Below, in pieces: positions 6,845 through 14,473 of a stretch of 31,560 nucleotides of DNA. Both the position numbers and the translations under genes were made by a program. The number at the start of each line of letters is the position of its first letter. Within the stretch, counting starts at the first letter, position 1. This DNA comes from JAHJRN01 sp043805355 (lineage in GTDB: Bacteria > Patescibacteriota > Patescibacteriia > 2-12-FULL-60-25). The DNA lies in assembly GCA_043805355.1 (NCBI GenBank), contig JAZDIB010000065.1, positions 1 through 31,560 on the forward strand. The letters run 5' to 3'. The notes beneath the pieces were generated by a model, which did not search any database, had not been told where the DNA came from, and saw nothing but the letters and a program-made list of their open reading frames with translations.

Positions 6845-7750
6845 GTGACGCACGAATCGAGAAGGTCCATCATCGAGAAGACGCTTGGCGTCACGTTCAG
6901 GAACCATCTGCTCCTCATGGAGGCGCTGACGCATCCGTCGTACGCCTCGGAAGGCGTCGTGCATCCGGTCCGCAATTTCCAGCGGCTCGAGTTCCTCGGC
7001 GACACGGTCCTGCAGATGGAGGTCACCGAGGCCATCTATGGGATGTTCCCGCAGGCGTCCGATGGCGACTTGACGATCGTCCGGTCCGCCCTCGTGTGCA
7101 ACGAGACCCTCGGTCGCATCGGGATGGAGCTGAACCTCGACGCGGCCGCGTATCTCTCGTGGTACATGCGGATGAGCAGCTGCATGTTCCCGGATACGCG
7201 CTCCTATCTCTGCGCGTGCCTGCTCGAGGCCCTCCTCGGCGCCCTCTACCTCGACCAGGGCCATGATGCCTGCCGCGACGTGGTCGGACGTCACATCGTC
7301 CAGCATCTCCAGGCGCTGTGCGAGGACTACCGCATCGCCAAACGCGATCCGCAGACGCACGTCGTGCCGCCGGCCTCCATGACGGTCGTCCTGGCACCGG
7401 AGCCGCCGAGTCCTCCGGTCCCGTTGACGCCGTCGGAGCTCGAGGCGCTCGTCGCGGACGAGGATCAGGAGCAGGGGGCGGACGTGATCCACGCGCTCTG
7501 CACGCTCGTCGTCCAGCACTTCCCGAAGGCCCCGACCTTCGCGGCCTATCCCGCATCTCCGAGGCGCACCTGGAACGGCACTGGGATGTACGTGGGCGAA
7601 TGTCGCGTCTGCGGCATCGTCGTCACGCGGTCGAGCGCCACGACCAAGCGGGACGCGATCAGGCGGGCCGCAGGCATCGCGTTCCGGCACTTCGATCGTT
7701 GGAAGGAGAACCTCCTGCTCATGTCGCAGACGGCCGACCCGTCCCCGTGA
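6845..7750 (+). CDS. rnc: Ribonuclease III homologue with altered catalytic residues (301 aa)
   Basis: The N-terminal RNase III domain is clear: RLEFLGDTVLQ (residues 47-57), DGDLTIVRSALVCNETL (73-89) and LLEALLGALYLDQG (126-139). E49, D53 and E128 match E. coli E41, D45 and E117. The position of E38 is Q46, and the position of the metal ligand D114 is C125. A proline-rich linker (about 174-196) leads to a diverged double-stranded-RNA-binding domain (about 213-284, PTFAAYP then TTKRDAIRRAAGIAF). At 301 aa it is longer than E. coli RNase III (226 aa). GTG 6845 is chosen for AAGGAG 8 nt upstream. It would process rRNA precursors and dsRNA if active, but the two substitutions make reduced or altered cleavage, or dsRNA binding alone, possible. 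Whether the genome has a second rnc is not visible here. Confidence 0.88.
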   Translation: MTHESRRSIIEKTLGVTFRNHLLLMEALTHPSYASEGVVHPVRNFQRLEFLGDTVLQMEVTEAIYGMFPQASDGDLTIVRSALVCNETLGRIGMELNLDAAAYLSWYMRMSSCMFPDTRSYLCACLLEALLGALYLDQGHDACRDVVGRHIVQHLQALCEDYRIAKRDPQTHVVPPASMTVVLAPEPPSPPVPLTPSELEALVADEDQEQGADVIHALCTLVVQHFPKAPTFAAYPASPRRTWNGTGMYVGECRVCGIVVTRSSATTKRDAIRRAAGIAFRHFDRWKENLLLMSQTADPSP

Positions 7751-7765
7751 AGCGGTCTTCGTCCG

Positions 7766-7791
7766 GCTCGCCATCTCTCGGCGGGCTTTTT
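7766..7791 (+). terminator. Terminator of the RNase III-like gene
   Basis: GCTCGCC (7766-7772) and GGCGGGC (7780-7786) form a 7-bp stem with one G-U pair and a 7-nt loop, followed by TTTTT. Confidence 0.8.
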
Positions 7792-7822
7792 CGTTTCGGG
7801 CTGGCGCGCGTCCGTGCCGGTC

Positions 7823-7831
7823 TGCTACACT
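7823..7831 (+). promoter_or_regulatory. Extended -10 promoter of the cyclophilin gene
   Basis: TGCTACACT: an extended TGn motif with -10 TACACT at 7826-7831, ending 10 nt before the ATG at 7842. No -35 and no Shine-Dalgarno are seen, so the mRNA is probably leaderless or nearly so. Confidence 0.5.
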
Positions 7832-7841
7832 CGTGTCCGTT

Positions 7842-8486
7842 ATGAAAAACCGACACGCGCTCCTCCCGTTCATCGCCTCCTTATTCATCCTGACCGGCGC
7901 CGGGTGCGGCACTCCTGCGCCCGCGTCGCCCATCGCCGTCCAGCCCATCCAACCGGCCCAGACGACGACCCCAACACCCCCACCCGTTATGACCGACACC
8001 CAGCCCGCATCATCCACGGAAGCCCTCGCGTTCCCCGGCATCCTCCCGGACGAACAGGTCATGGACAAGATCGTGCGCATCGTGACCGATGCGGGCGAGA
8101 TCACGTTCGAGCTCCTGCCGAAGGAAGGCCCGAAAGCCGCGTCCAACTTCGTGTATCTCGCGACGAAGAAGTTCTACGACGGCCTCATCTTCCATCGCGT
8201 CGAGTCGTGGGTCATCCAAGGCGGCGACCCGACCGGCACGGGCATGGGCGGTCCGGGCTACCGCTTCGAGGACGACAAAGTCAACCTCCCGTACGAGAAG
8301 GGCATCGTCGCCATGGCGAACTCCGGCCCGAACACCAACGGCTCGCAGTTCTTCATCATGAAGAACCCGGTGCCGCTCGACCCGGCGTATTCCGTCTTCG
8401 GCCGCGTGCTCTCGGGCCAGGACATCGTGGACAAGATCACGGTCGGGACCAAGATGCTCTCGGTCACGGTCGAGGACAAGAAATAA
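7842..8486 (+). CDS. Cyclophilin-type peptidyl-prolyl cis-trans isomerase, probable lipoprotein (214 aa)
   Basis: Catalyses prolyl cis-trans isomerisation during folding of exported proteins. The N-terminus (about 1-22) is a lipoprotein-like signal: positively charged start, hydrophobic core FIASLFIL and a Cys at residue 22 in TGAGC. The lipobox is not fully canonical because -3 is Gly. A Pro/Thr-rich linker (about 24-55) precedes the cyclophilin domain, in which FHRV, VIQGGDPTGTGMGGPGY, MANSGPNTNGSQFFI and VFGRV are all conserved. The ATG at 7842 is favoured over an upstream in-frame GTG because the -10 box lies immediately before it. It is followed by a strong terminator and is probably monocistronic. 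Function is secure; lipidation is likely but unproven. Confidence 0.93.
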   Translation: MKNRHALLPFIASLFILTGAGCGTPAPASPIAVQPIQPAQTTTPTPPPVMTDTQPASSTEALAFPGILPDEQVMDKIVRIVTDAGEITFELLPKEGPKAASNFVYLATKKFYDGLIFHRVESWVIQGGDPTGTGMGGPGYRFEDDKVNLPYEKGIVAMANSGPNTNGSQFFIMKNPVPLDPAYSVFGRVLSGQDIVDKITVGTKMLSVTVEDKK

Positions 8487-8502
8487 CCTCGGAATCGAAA
8501 TG

Positions 8503-8533
8503 AAACCGTCCCGATGAGCATCGGGACGGTTTT
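8503..8533 (+). terminator. Strong terminator after the cyclophilin gene
   Basis: AAACCGTCCCGATG (8503-8516) and CATCGGGACGGTTT (8519-8532) are perfect complements around a 2-nt centre, so the stem is at least 12 bp with a small loop; TTT and TTTT edges make it potentially bidirectional. Confidence 0.88.
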
Positions 8534-8571
8534 CTGTCATATGTCGGCTGGAAATCTGTTGGAAAAACGGC

Positions 8572-8577
8572 TAAGAT
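8572..8577 (+). promoter_or_regulatory. -10-like box of the C39-like peptidase gene
   Basis: TAAGAT directly precedes ATG 8578 and ends 6 nt before ATG 8584. The expected transcription start coincides with ATG 8584, implying leaderless translation from that codon. No -35 is recognisable. Confidence 0.4.
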
Positions 8578-8583
8578 ATGGAT

Positions 8584-9456
8584 ATGAAACCAAAGATTCT
8601 GGTGCGTGTCGCCATCGTCGTGCTGTTGATGGGCGTGTCCGTGTATCTCGGACGCGGATATCTCCGCGACGCCTACACCGCCTGGCGCACCCCAAGCCTC
8701 CCGCCGGCGACCGCGTATCGTCCGTCGGTCCGGCCGGTCGGTTCCGCGACCGTGCCCGAGGGGCCTTCGCCGTTCGAGGCGGGCTACTCCACGTCCGAGC
8801 ACTACATGCTCGAGACCGAACCCGTGGTGAAGGCGCAGCCTTCGGACACGGCTCTCCTTTCCTTCACGGGGACGCTGCCGACGGAGGTGAACCTCGCGGT
8901 CCCGTTCACGTCGCAGGCGCCGACCGCGGATTGGGGCGAGCCGTACCAGGAAGCGTGCGAAGAGGCGTCCGCCATCATGGTCAACGGGTACTACCGCGGC
9001 GAGACCGGCGTCATGGACATCCTGAAGGCGGACGAGGCCATCAAGAAGCTCGTCGCATATGAGAAGGCGTCGCTCGGGTTCTACGAGGACACGACCGCGG
9101 CGGAATTCGCGCAGGTCATCCGCGACTACTACGGCTACCGCGACGTCATCGTCCAACCGTTCGACACGACGGACGACCTGAAGCGCGTCGTGGCGCTCGG
9201 CTATCCGGTCATCGTGCCCATGGCGGGCAAACTGCTCAACAACCCCAACTTCAAGAACGGCGGGCCGCTGTACCACATGCTCGTCATCCGCGGCTATGCG
9301 AACAACCTCTTCATCACGAACGATCCCGGCACGCGCAAAGGCGAAGGGTACACCTATGACGAGGCCACCATCATGAACGCCGCGCACGACTGGAACGGCG
9401 GCGAGGTGACGAACGGCCAGCGCGTCATGCTTGTCATCGTCCCGAATCCGTCGTAA
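8584..9456 (+). CDS. Membrane-anchored C39-like cysteine peptidase domain protein (290 aa)
   Basis: N-terminal signal anchor (about residues 6-24, ILVRVAIVVLLMGVSVYL), then a Pro-rich linker, then a peptidase_C39_2-type papain-like domain. The expected residues are visible: Q111 in VPFTSQAP (oxyanion), C125 in YQEACEEASA, H231 in GGPLYHMLVIRGY and D247 in ITNDPGTR. It is therefore predicted to be an extracytoplasmic cysteine peptidase or amidase acting on peptides or wall peptides; the substrate is unknown. The second ATG (8584) is chosen because the -10 box abuts the first ATG at 8578, which would add only two residues. It is 17 bp upstream of the Gmad2/GerMN gene and may share function at the cell surface. 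The catalytic set is complete, so activity is plausible. Confidence 0.85.
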   Translation: MKPKILVRVAIVVLLMGVSVYLGRGYLRDAYTAWRTPSLPPATAYRPSVRPVGSATVPEGPSPFEAGYSTSEHYMLETEPVVKAQPSDTALLSFTGTLPTEVNLAVPFTSQAPTADWGEPYQEACEEASAIMVNGYYRGETGVMDILKADEAIKKLVAYEKASLGFYEDTTAAEFAQVIRDYYGYRDVIVQPFDTTDDLKRVVALGYPVIVPMAGKLLNNPNFKNGGPLYHMLVIRGYANNLFITNDPGTRKGEGYTYDEATIMNAAHDWNGGEVTNGQRVMLVIVPNPS

Positions 9457-9457
9457 G

Positions 9458-9463
9458 TATGAT
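9458..9463 (+). promoter_or_regulatory. -10-like box before the Gmad2/GerMN gene
   Basis: TATGAT (5 of 6 matches to TATAAT) ends 10 nt before the ATG at 9474. TTGTCA lies at 9431-9436 but 21 nt away, too far for a normal spacer. Confidence 0.35.
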
Positions 9464-9473
9464 GCATACCGAT

Positions 9474-10451
9474 ATGAACACACGATTGAAGGTCTTCGGC
9501 CTCATCCTCGCGGTCGCCCTCGCGGCGGGAGGATTGGCGTTCGCCATCCGCGCCCAGAACCTGCGCATCGCCGCCCAACGCGAAGCGGAACGTATCGCGA
9601 ACGAGACGCTGACGGAGACGCCGGCCGTGGTCACGCCGACGGTTCCGGAGCCGGTCAGTATTCCGTCGTTCGAGGGTTTGAAAGTCGTCTCTTCGACCGA
9701 TCAGGGGGAATATGCGAGTCCTTATCCTGCGGTATGGTACTCCGACCCGACGGATTCCATTCGCGTGAGGTGGTTCGTCGCACAAGGCGACAGTCTTCTG
9801 AACGGACAAATGATTTATGGAAGCGCTGTCGCGTTCGAGAGTCAGTTCAGTTGGAAAGTCGAGGATGCCGACGGCGGGACGATCGTGTCTGGATACGAGA
9901 TAGCGAATCAGCCGGATGTCGGTATTCCCGGCCCCTTCGAGTTCCCGATCTACTTCGATAAGGTCTCGCCGACTCCGAGAGGCTTCCTTGTTTTGTATGA
10001 GGCATCCGCGAAGGACGGGACGCCCATCCATGTGCTTCGTATTCCCGTGACGTTCTCGCAGGAGACGGAGACAGTGAACGTCTATTTCGGGAACACGGTG
10101 GAGAACCCGAACGCGATGGATTGCTCGCTCGTATACCCGGTCAAACGAATCGTTCCGAAGGGGGACGAATCCGTCGCGGCCCATGCGCTCCTTGCCGGAC
10201 CGACAGCATCGGAAAAACGCGCCGGATACTACACGAGCATTCCGGACGGAGTCGTCATCCAAAGCACGTTCACCGGTGAAGGATCCGTGGACGTCGATTT
10301 CAGCCAGACTTTGCAAGATAGCGTCGGCGGTTCGTGCCGCGTCGAGGCGATTCGCTCCCAAATCCTGACCACCATCGCGCAAGGAAACGCGGAGAGGGAT
10401 TACATCAACATCTTGATCGACGGTCGCACCAAAGATATCCTCCAGCCCTGA
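9474..10451 (+). CDS. Gmad2 plus GerMN domain membrane-anchored protein (325 aa)
   Basis: N-terminal membrane anchor (about residues 5-23, LKVFGLILAVALAAGGLAF), a Thr/Pro/Glu-rich stalk, then an Ig-like Gmad2 domain (around GPFEFPIYFDKVSPTPRG and DGTPIHVLRIPVTF) and a GerMN domain (VNVYFGN, CSLVYPVKR, ALLAGPTASEKRAGY, VDVDFSQTL). These domains are named from spore germination proteins but are common in surface proteins of non-sporulating CPR bacteria; a germination role is not implied. Probable extracytoplasmic binding protein linked to the wall. ATG 9474 is preferred to ATGs at 9459 and 9462, which overlap the -10-like box. GC is somewhat lower in the middle of the gene. It is followed after 1 bp by a membrane protein gene, so the two are co-transcribed. 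Confidence 0.85.
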   Translation: MNTRLKVFGLILAVALAAGGLAFAIRAQNLRIAAQREAERIANETLTETPAVVTPTVPEPVSIPSFEGLKVVSSTDQGEYASPYPAVWYSDPTDSIRVRWFVAQGDSLLNGQMIYGSAVAFESQFSWKVEDADGGTIVSGYEIANQPDVGIPGPFEFPIYFDKVSPTPRGFLVLYEASAKDGTPIHVLRIPVTFSQETETVNVYFGNTVENPNAMDCSLVYPVKRIVPKGDESVAAHALLAGPTASEKRAGYYTSIPDGVVIQSTFTGEGSVDVDFSQTLQDSVGGSCRVEAIRSQILTTIAQGNAERDYINILIDGRTKDILQP

Positions 10452-10452
10452 C

Positions 10453-10902
10453 ATGCCGCATCTTCTCCTCGCTTTGGTTGCAGGTGCCGTCTCGGGAGCC
10501 GCGCTGCTCCTGCTCTCGCATCTCGCGCCTCGATTCGGTGCGGGGAGGTTCTTCAAGGACATCGATAAGCCCGTCCTGTTGGGGAGGAGCGTTACGCGGG
10601 GCGAGTCGCATGCCGTCGGCATCGCGGTGCATCTCGCGCTCTCCGCGGCGTTCGGCGCCGGGTTTGCGGTCCTCGTCGATCAGGGCATCTTCTCCGGGTA
10701 TGTCGCGGTCCCCATCTTCATCTGGGGCGCGGCGTTTGCGCTCGTGAACGGGCTCGTCGTCCTCCCGCTCGAAGGGCATGGCCTATTCGGGGCGAAGGAG
10801 GACGTGTGGTTCCCCATCGACCTCGTGGTCACGAGCCTGCTCTGGGCCGTGCTGTTCTGGTGGATCGTCCGCTTATGGTCCGCGTTCGTCATCTTCTCTT
10901 GA
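10453..10902 (+). CDS. Hypothetical four-helix membrane protein (149 aa)
   Basis: Not recognised as a named family. About four transmembrane helices are visible: residues 3-23 (LLLALVAGAVSGAALLLLSHL), 54-76, 80-103 and 121-145 (LVVTSLLWAVLFWWIV). Loops carry conserved-looking GRSVTRGESHAVG and EGHGLFG segments. The start follows the previous stop by 1 bp, and the end overlaps the CapA-like gene by 28 bp, so it is embedded in an operon for surface proteins. It may be a small integral membrane partner of its neighbours; no catalytic residues stand out. Confidence 0.8.
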   Translation: MPHLLLALVAGAVSGAALLLLSHLAPRFGAGRFFKDIDKPVLLGRSVTRGESHAVGIAVHLALSAAFGAGFAVLVDQGIFSGYVAVPIFIWGAAFALVNGLVVLPLEGHGLFGAKEDVWFPIDLVVTSLLWAVLFWWIVRLWSAFVIFS

Positions 10903-11984
10903 CCGCCGGCGCGGTCCTCGTGGCCTCCATCGCCCTCGGCGCTGGGGCGCTCTTCGCGGGGTCGCGCATCGTCGCGGATGCGGCGTCGGCCGTCGCGGAG
11001 ACGAGCGAGCGCGCCGACCTCACGCCGCCGCCCGCGTTCATGTGGGCGCTGCCCGAGGCAGGGGAGCGCGTCGATGCCGTGACGTTGGCCATCGTCGGTG
11101 ACGTGATGCTCGACCGCAACGTGGCCACGCGCATCCGACGCGCGGGCGACGACGCGTATCCCTTCGCGAAGGTGAAGACGGACAGCCGGTTCGCGGACGC
11201 GGACCTCCGCGTGATGAACCTGGAGGGACCGGTCACGACCAAGCGCGCGGCGCCGGACAAGGGTGAGGTGGATTTCATGTTCGACCCGCGGTTCGTGTCG
11301 GTGCTGAAGGAGGTCGGGTTCGGCGCGGCGTCGCAGGCGAACAACCATACGCTGGACCAGGGACGCGCGGGAGCCGACGATTCGCGGGAGCGTCTCATCG
11401 CCGGCGGTCTGCTCGCGTTCGGCGACCAATCGGACGACGGCACCGTGGCCATCGCGACCACGACCATCCGCGGACGCCGCATCGCGTTCGTCGGCTTCGA
11501 CGAGACGACATCGCGGCTCGACGAGGAGACGGCGTCGTCCACGCTCGCGGTCGCGCGGCGGCATGCGGACACGGTCATCGCCGTCATGCACTGGGGCGCG
11601 GAATACCAGGACAAGCCGCTCCGGTCGGTCCAGGAGCGCGCGCATTGGCTCATCGACCACGGCGTCGACGTCGTCATCGGCGGCCATCCGCACTGGGCGC
11701 AGGGCGTGTCGGTCTACAGGGGGAAACCCATCCTCTGGTCGCTCGGCAATTTCGTGTTCGACCAGGACTGGTCCGCGAACACCAAGAAAGGATTGACCGT
11801 GCGCCTCACCGTTTCCGACCTCGAGACTGCCATCGAACTGAACCCGGTCCAGATCGACGCAAGCCAGCCGCGGTTCCTCGACGGCACGGAACGCGACGAC
11901 CGCCTCCGCGACCTCGCCTCCATCTCCGACGCCGCGCTCACACACCAGATTCTCCAGGGCAAGGTCGTGATCCCGAAAGAGTGA
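10875..11984 (+). CDS. CapA/PgsA-like metallophosphoesterase, membrane anchored (369 aa)
   Basis: Member of the PGA_cap (CapA) family of calcineurin-like phosphoesterases, found in poly-gamma-glutamate capsule loci but widespread without PGA. A signal anchor spans about residues 5-27. The metal-site motifs occur in order: GDVMLDRNV, NLEGPVT, QANNHTLDQG, VMHWGAEYQDKP, GGHPHWAQGV and SLGNFVFDQ. All expected Asp, Asn and His ligands appear intact, so it should be an active extracytoplasmic phosphoesterase; the substrate is unknown. The start codon lies 28 bp inside the upstream membrane-protein gene, in another frame, which indicates translational coupling. No other pgs/cap biosynthesis gene is in the window, so capsule synthesis should not be assumed. 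Confidence 0.92.
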   Translation: MVRVRHLLLTAGAVLVASIALGAGALFAGSRIVADAASAVAETSERADLTPPPAFMWALPEAGERVDAVTLAIVGDVMLDRNVATRIRRAGDDAYPFAKVKTDSRFADADLRVMNLEGPVTTKRAAPDKGEVDFMFDPRFVSVLKEVGFGAASQANNHTLDQGRAGADDSRERLIAGGLLAFGDQSDDGTVAIATTTIRGRRIAFVGFDETTSRLDEETASSTLAVARRHADTVIAVMHWGAEYQDKPLRSVQERAHWLIDHGVDVVIGGHPHWAQGVSVYRGKPILWSLGNFVFDQDWSANTKKGLTVRLTVSDLETAIELNPVQIDASQPRFLDGTERDDRLRDLASISDAALTHQILQGKVVIPKE

Positions 11985-11999
11985 GGATCCATATCGTGC

Positions 12000-13139
12000 A
12001 TGCGCATCTTCCAGGTGTCGGAATTCATCGAGACGATCAACATCGTCCTGCGCGGGATGTGGCAGGGCGAGGAGATCGGCGTGGAAGGGGAGGTGTCCGG
12101 GTTCCGCGTGTCGCAGGGGCAATGGGTCTCGTTCGACCTGAAGGATCCGCAGGGCCTCGTGAACGTGTTCATGCCTGTCTGGAACCTCCGCGTGCCGGTC
12201 GCGGACGGGATGCGGGTCCGCGCCATCGGCATCCCGCGCATCTATCCGAAGTACGGCAAGTTCTCCCTGTCGGCCGAGCGCCTCGAGCTCGTGGGCGAGG
12301 GCGCGCTCGCGAAGGCGTTGGCGATGCTCCGGAAGAAGCTGGAGGAGGAAGGGCTGTTCGACCCATCGCGCAAGCGGCCGTTGCCGCGGTTCCCGGAGCG
12401 CATCGCGCTCATCGCGTCGCGGGAGAGCGCGGCCTACGGCGACTTCATCCGCGTGCTCGGCGAGCGCTGGGGCGGCGTGTCCATCGACCTGTATCACGTC
12501 CTCGTGCAGGGCGAGCGCGCGGCAAAGGACATCGTCTCCGCCATCCGGACCGCGCAGGAAGGGGACTACGACGTCCTCGTGATGACGCGCGGCGGCGGGT
12601 CGCTGGAGGAACTTATGGTGTTCAACGACGAGCAGGTCGCGCGCGCCATCCACGCCTCGCGCATCCCGACGCTGGTCGCCATCGGGCACGAGCGCGACAC
12701 GTCGTTCGCGGAAGAGGCGGCCGACGTGCGCGGGTCGACCCCGACGGACTGCGCGCGGCGCCTCGTGCCGGACCGGCGCGACGTCCTCTACGAGCTCGCG
12801 ACCCGGGTCCGCACCGCGGATGACGCCATGACGGAGGCACTTTCAGATCGCCGCGCCGACCTCGACCGCGTCGCTTCCGCCTGTGGCGAAGGCATGCGAC
12901 AATGGCTCCGCACGCTGTCGGACCGGCTCCAGGCCGCCGTCCGCCTGCTCGGGTCGCTCGACCCGACGGCCGTGCTCGGACGCGGCTACGCCATCGTCCG
13001 CGGCCCGTCCGGCGACGCCGTGACGTCCATCGCCGGTCTCCGCGTCGGCACCGATATCTCGGTCCGCCTCGCCGACGGCACGTTCGATTCACGTATCACC
13101 GACATCTATGCCCCCGAAGAAAGAGACGAAAAACATTGA
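12000..13139 (+). CDS. xseA: Exodeoxyribonuclease VII large subunit (XseA, 379 aa)
   Basis: Large subunit of exonuclease VII, which degrades single-stranded DNA to oligonucleotides. The N-terminal OB-fold (about residues 1-95, with EGEVSGFRVSQGQWVSFDLKD) is followed by the nuclease domain: TRGGGSLEELMVFNDE, IPTLVAIGHERDTSFAEEAADVRGSTPT, a helical region and the C-terminal GRGYAIV. These are the family's conserved blocks. It is shorter than the E. coli protein (456 aa), mainly in the coiled-coil region, which is common in small genomes. ATG 12000 is 15 bp after the CapA-like stop. Its 3' end overlaps xseB by 32 bp. Assignment is secure. Confidence 0.96.
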   Translation: MRIFQVSEFIETINIVLRGMWQGEEIGVEGEVSGFRVSQGQWVSFDLKDPQGLVNVFMPVWNLRVPVADGMRVRAIGIPRIYPKYGKFSLSAERLELVGEGALAKALAMLRKKLEEEGLFDPSRKRPLPRFPERIALIASRESAAYGDFIRVLGERWGGVSIDLYHVLVQGERAAKDIVSAIRTAQEGDYDVLVMTRGGGSLEELMVFNDEQVARAIHASRIPTLVAIGHERDTSFAEEAADVRGSTPTDCARRLVPDRRDVLYELATRVRTADDAMTEALSDRRADLDRVASACGEGMRQWLRTLSDRLQAAVRLLGSLDPTAVLGRGYAIVRGPSGDAVTSIAGLRVGTDISVRLADGTFDSRITDIYAPEERDEKH

Positions 13140-13332
13140 CGTCGCGAAAGGCTTCGAGGAACTCGAAGGCATCGCGGCGTGGTTCGAGCGCGGCGACGGC
13201 GATCTCGACGAAGGGCTGAAGAAGTTCGAGCGCGCCATGACGCTCGCCGCCGGCCTCAAGACCCGGCTCGACGCGGCCGAGAACACGGTCCGCGAGATCC
13301 GGAAGCGGTTCGACGTCTCGTACGAAGAATAA
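13108..13332 (+). CDS. xseB: Exodeoxyribonuclease VII small subunit (XseB, 74 aa)
   Basis: Small helical subunit that binds XseA. GFEELEGIAAWFERGDGDLDEGLKKFERAM matches the family pattern (FEEaLxeLExIVxxLExGdlxLeesLxxFExGm), here with an extra D in the central GDGDLD. The normal length is 70-85 aa. It begins inside xseA in another frame (32-bp overlap), which is the usual xseAB coupling. No independent promoter is needed or seen. Confidence 0.94.
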   Translation: MPPKKETKNIDVAKGFEELEGIAAWFERGDGDLDEGLKKFERAMTLAAGLKTRLDAAENTVREIRKRFDVSYEE

Positions 13333-13346
13333 TCATCTTCTCTATT

Positions 13347-13691
13347 ATGAACACCCTCATCCGTTTCCTCCTCAACGCGCTCGCCGTGATGGCCGCGGCG
13401 TACATCGTCCCGGGCATCTCGGTCGAGAGTTTCTGGGTCGCGCTCATCGCCGCCATTATCATCGGCCTCGCGAACGCTCTGGTCCGGCCGGTCCTGCTCC
13501 TGCTCACGCTGCCAATCAACATCTTGACGCTCGGGCTCTTCACGCTCGTCATCAATGCGCTCATGTTCTGGCTCGCCGCGACGCTGGTCAGCGGGTTCAC
13601 CGTCACGGGCTTCTGGGCCGCGTTCTGGGGTGCCATCGTCTTCTGGCTCGTCTCGTGGTTCACCAATAGTATCCTCACCAAGCACGCCTGA
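13347..13691 (+). CDS. Phage holin family 4-like (4-TM, PF04020-type) membrane protein (114 aa)
   Basis: Four hydrophobic helices fill the protein (about residues 5-22, 27-47, 53-77 and 84-108). The family signature is visible: the helix 1 end AAAYIVPGISVESFW, then GLANALVRPVLLLLTLPINILTLGLFTLVINALMFWL, and a final helix with WGAIVFWLVSWFTN. Despite the holin name, these are chromosomal membrane proteins of unknown function in many bacteria and no phage genes are nearby. It starts 14 bp after xseB and ends 1 bp before the kinase gene. Confidence 0.9.
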   Translation: MNTLIRFLLNALAVMAAAYIVPGISVESFWVALIAAIIIGLANALVRPVLLLLTLPINILTLGLFTLVINALMFWLAATLVSGFTVTGFWAAFWGAIVFWLVSWFTNSILTKHA

Positions 13692-13692
13692 C

Positions 13693-14414
13693 ATGCCGAC
13701 GCGACCCATCGTCATCTCCCTCGGGGGATCCATGGTCGCCCCGAAAGAGGGGATCGACGTCCGCTACCTGACCAGGTTCCGTCGCCTCGTCCTGCGCGAA
13801 GTCGCGGAGGGGTCGAGGTTCATCCTCGTCGTCGGGGGAGGAGCGACCGCCCGTGCCTACCAGAAGGCCGCCTCGTCCGTGGTGCATCTTCAGGATGAGG
13901 ATTTGGATTGCTCGGCATCCATGCCACGCGCCTGAACGCGCATCTCCTGCGGACCCTGTTCCGTGACGTCGCGCATCCGGCCGTCGTGAAGGACCCGATG
14001 CGTCGCGTCGTCTGGAAGACGCCGGTACTCGTCGCTGCCGGATGGAAACCCGGGCGCAGCACGGACGACATTGCCGTGCGCCTCGCGCATGGCAACGGAG
14101 CTTCGCGCGTCATCAACCTCACCGACATCGATGCGGTCTACGACGCGGACCCGAAGACGCATCGCGATGCGAAGCCTGTCGCCACGATGACGTGGAAGAC
14201 GTTCCGGTCGATTGTCGGCGACGCGTGGGTCCCGGGAGCGAACACGCCGTTCGACCCGGTCGCGGCACGCCTCGCCGAGCGATGGGGCATCGAAGCGGTC
14301 GTCGCGGCCGGCAAGGATCTCCCGAACCTCTCGCGCATCCTCTCGGGCGCACGCTTCCGTGGGACGCGCATCACGGGGCGGAAGGAGCCTGCCCTGAGCC
14401 TGTCGAAGGGTTGA
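13693..14414 (+). pseudogene. pyrH: Archaeal-type UMP kinase (amino acid kinase fold), interrupted by a one-base frameshift
   Basis: The N-terminal part (13693-13935 frame) has IVISLGGSMVAPKEGIDV, the phosphate loop FILVVGGGATARAYQKAA, then runs into an early stop. The continuation is in the next frame from about 13911: LGIHATRLNAHLLR, RSTDDIAVRLAHGNGASRVINLTDIDAVYDADPK, TPFDPVAARLAERWGIEAVVAAGKDLPNLSRIL. Restoring one G after base 13910 turns GATTGCTC into GATTGGCTC (D-W-L-G) and joins the halves exactly. The product would phosphorylate UMP to UDP, an essential step, so a sequencing or assembly error is at least as likely as gene loss. The C-terminal residues PALSLSKG come from a dispersed repeat (14388-14410), so the original stop is probably lost. 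Confidence 0.85.
14388..14410 (+). repeat. Dispersed repeat CCTGAGCCTGTCGAAGGG, read into the kinase C-terminus
   Basis: The motif CCTGCCCTGAGCCTGTC followed by GAAGGG matches a repeat seen across CPR and other environmental genomes. Read in frame it encodes PALSLSKG, then TGA. A related fragment, GCGCTTGTCGAAGGAG, occurs at 25725-25740. Confidence 0.65.
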
Positions 14415-14473
14415 CGGGACGGCCGAAGCATGGTTCTCTGCCTGTTGCACGGTCCTTCAACATAGGAGACATC

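Noticed and set aside
9474..10451. Sporulation or germination function from Gmad2/GerMN domains
   Set aside because: These domains are frequent in non-sporulating CPR surface proteins and no sporulation gene is present.
10875..11984. Poly-gamma-glutamate capsule locus
   Set aside because: Only the CapA-type phosphoesterase is present; no CapB/CapC-like synthase genes accompany it.
10680..12689. Very long minus-strand open frame opposite capA-like and xseA
   Set aside because: It is a shadow of the plus-strand genes: high third-position GC removes stops in the opposite frame, and the translation is dominated by Arg, Asp, His and Ala without domain motifs. The plus-strand products are clear families.
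13347..13691. Prophage, suggested by the holin-like protein
   Set aside because: No phage structural, integrase or lysis genes nearby; this family is a common chromosomal membrane protein.
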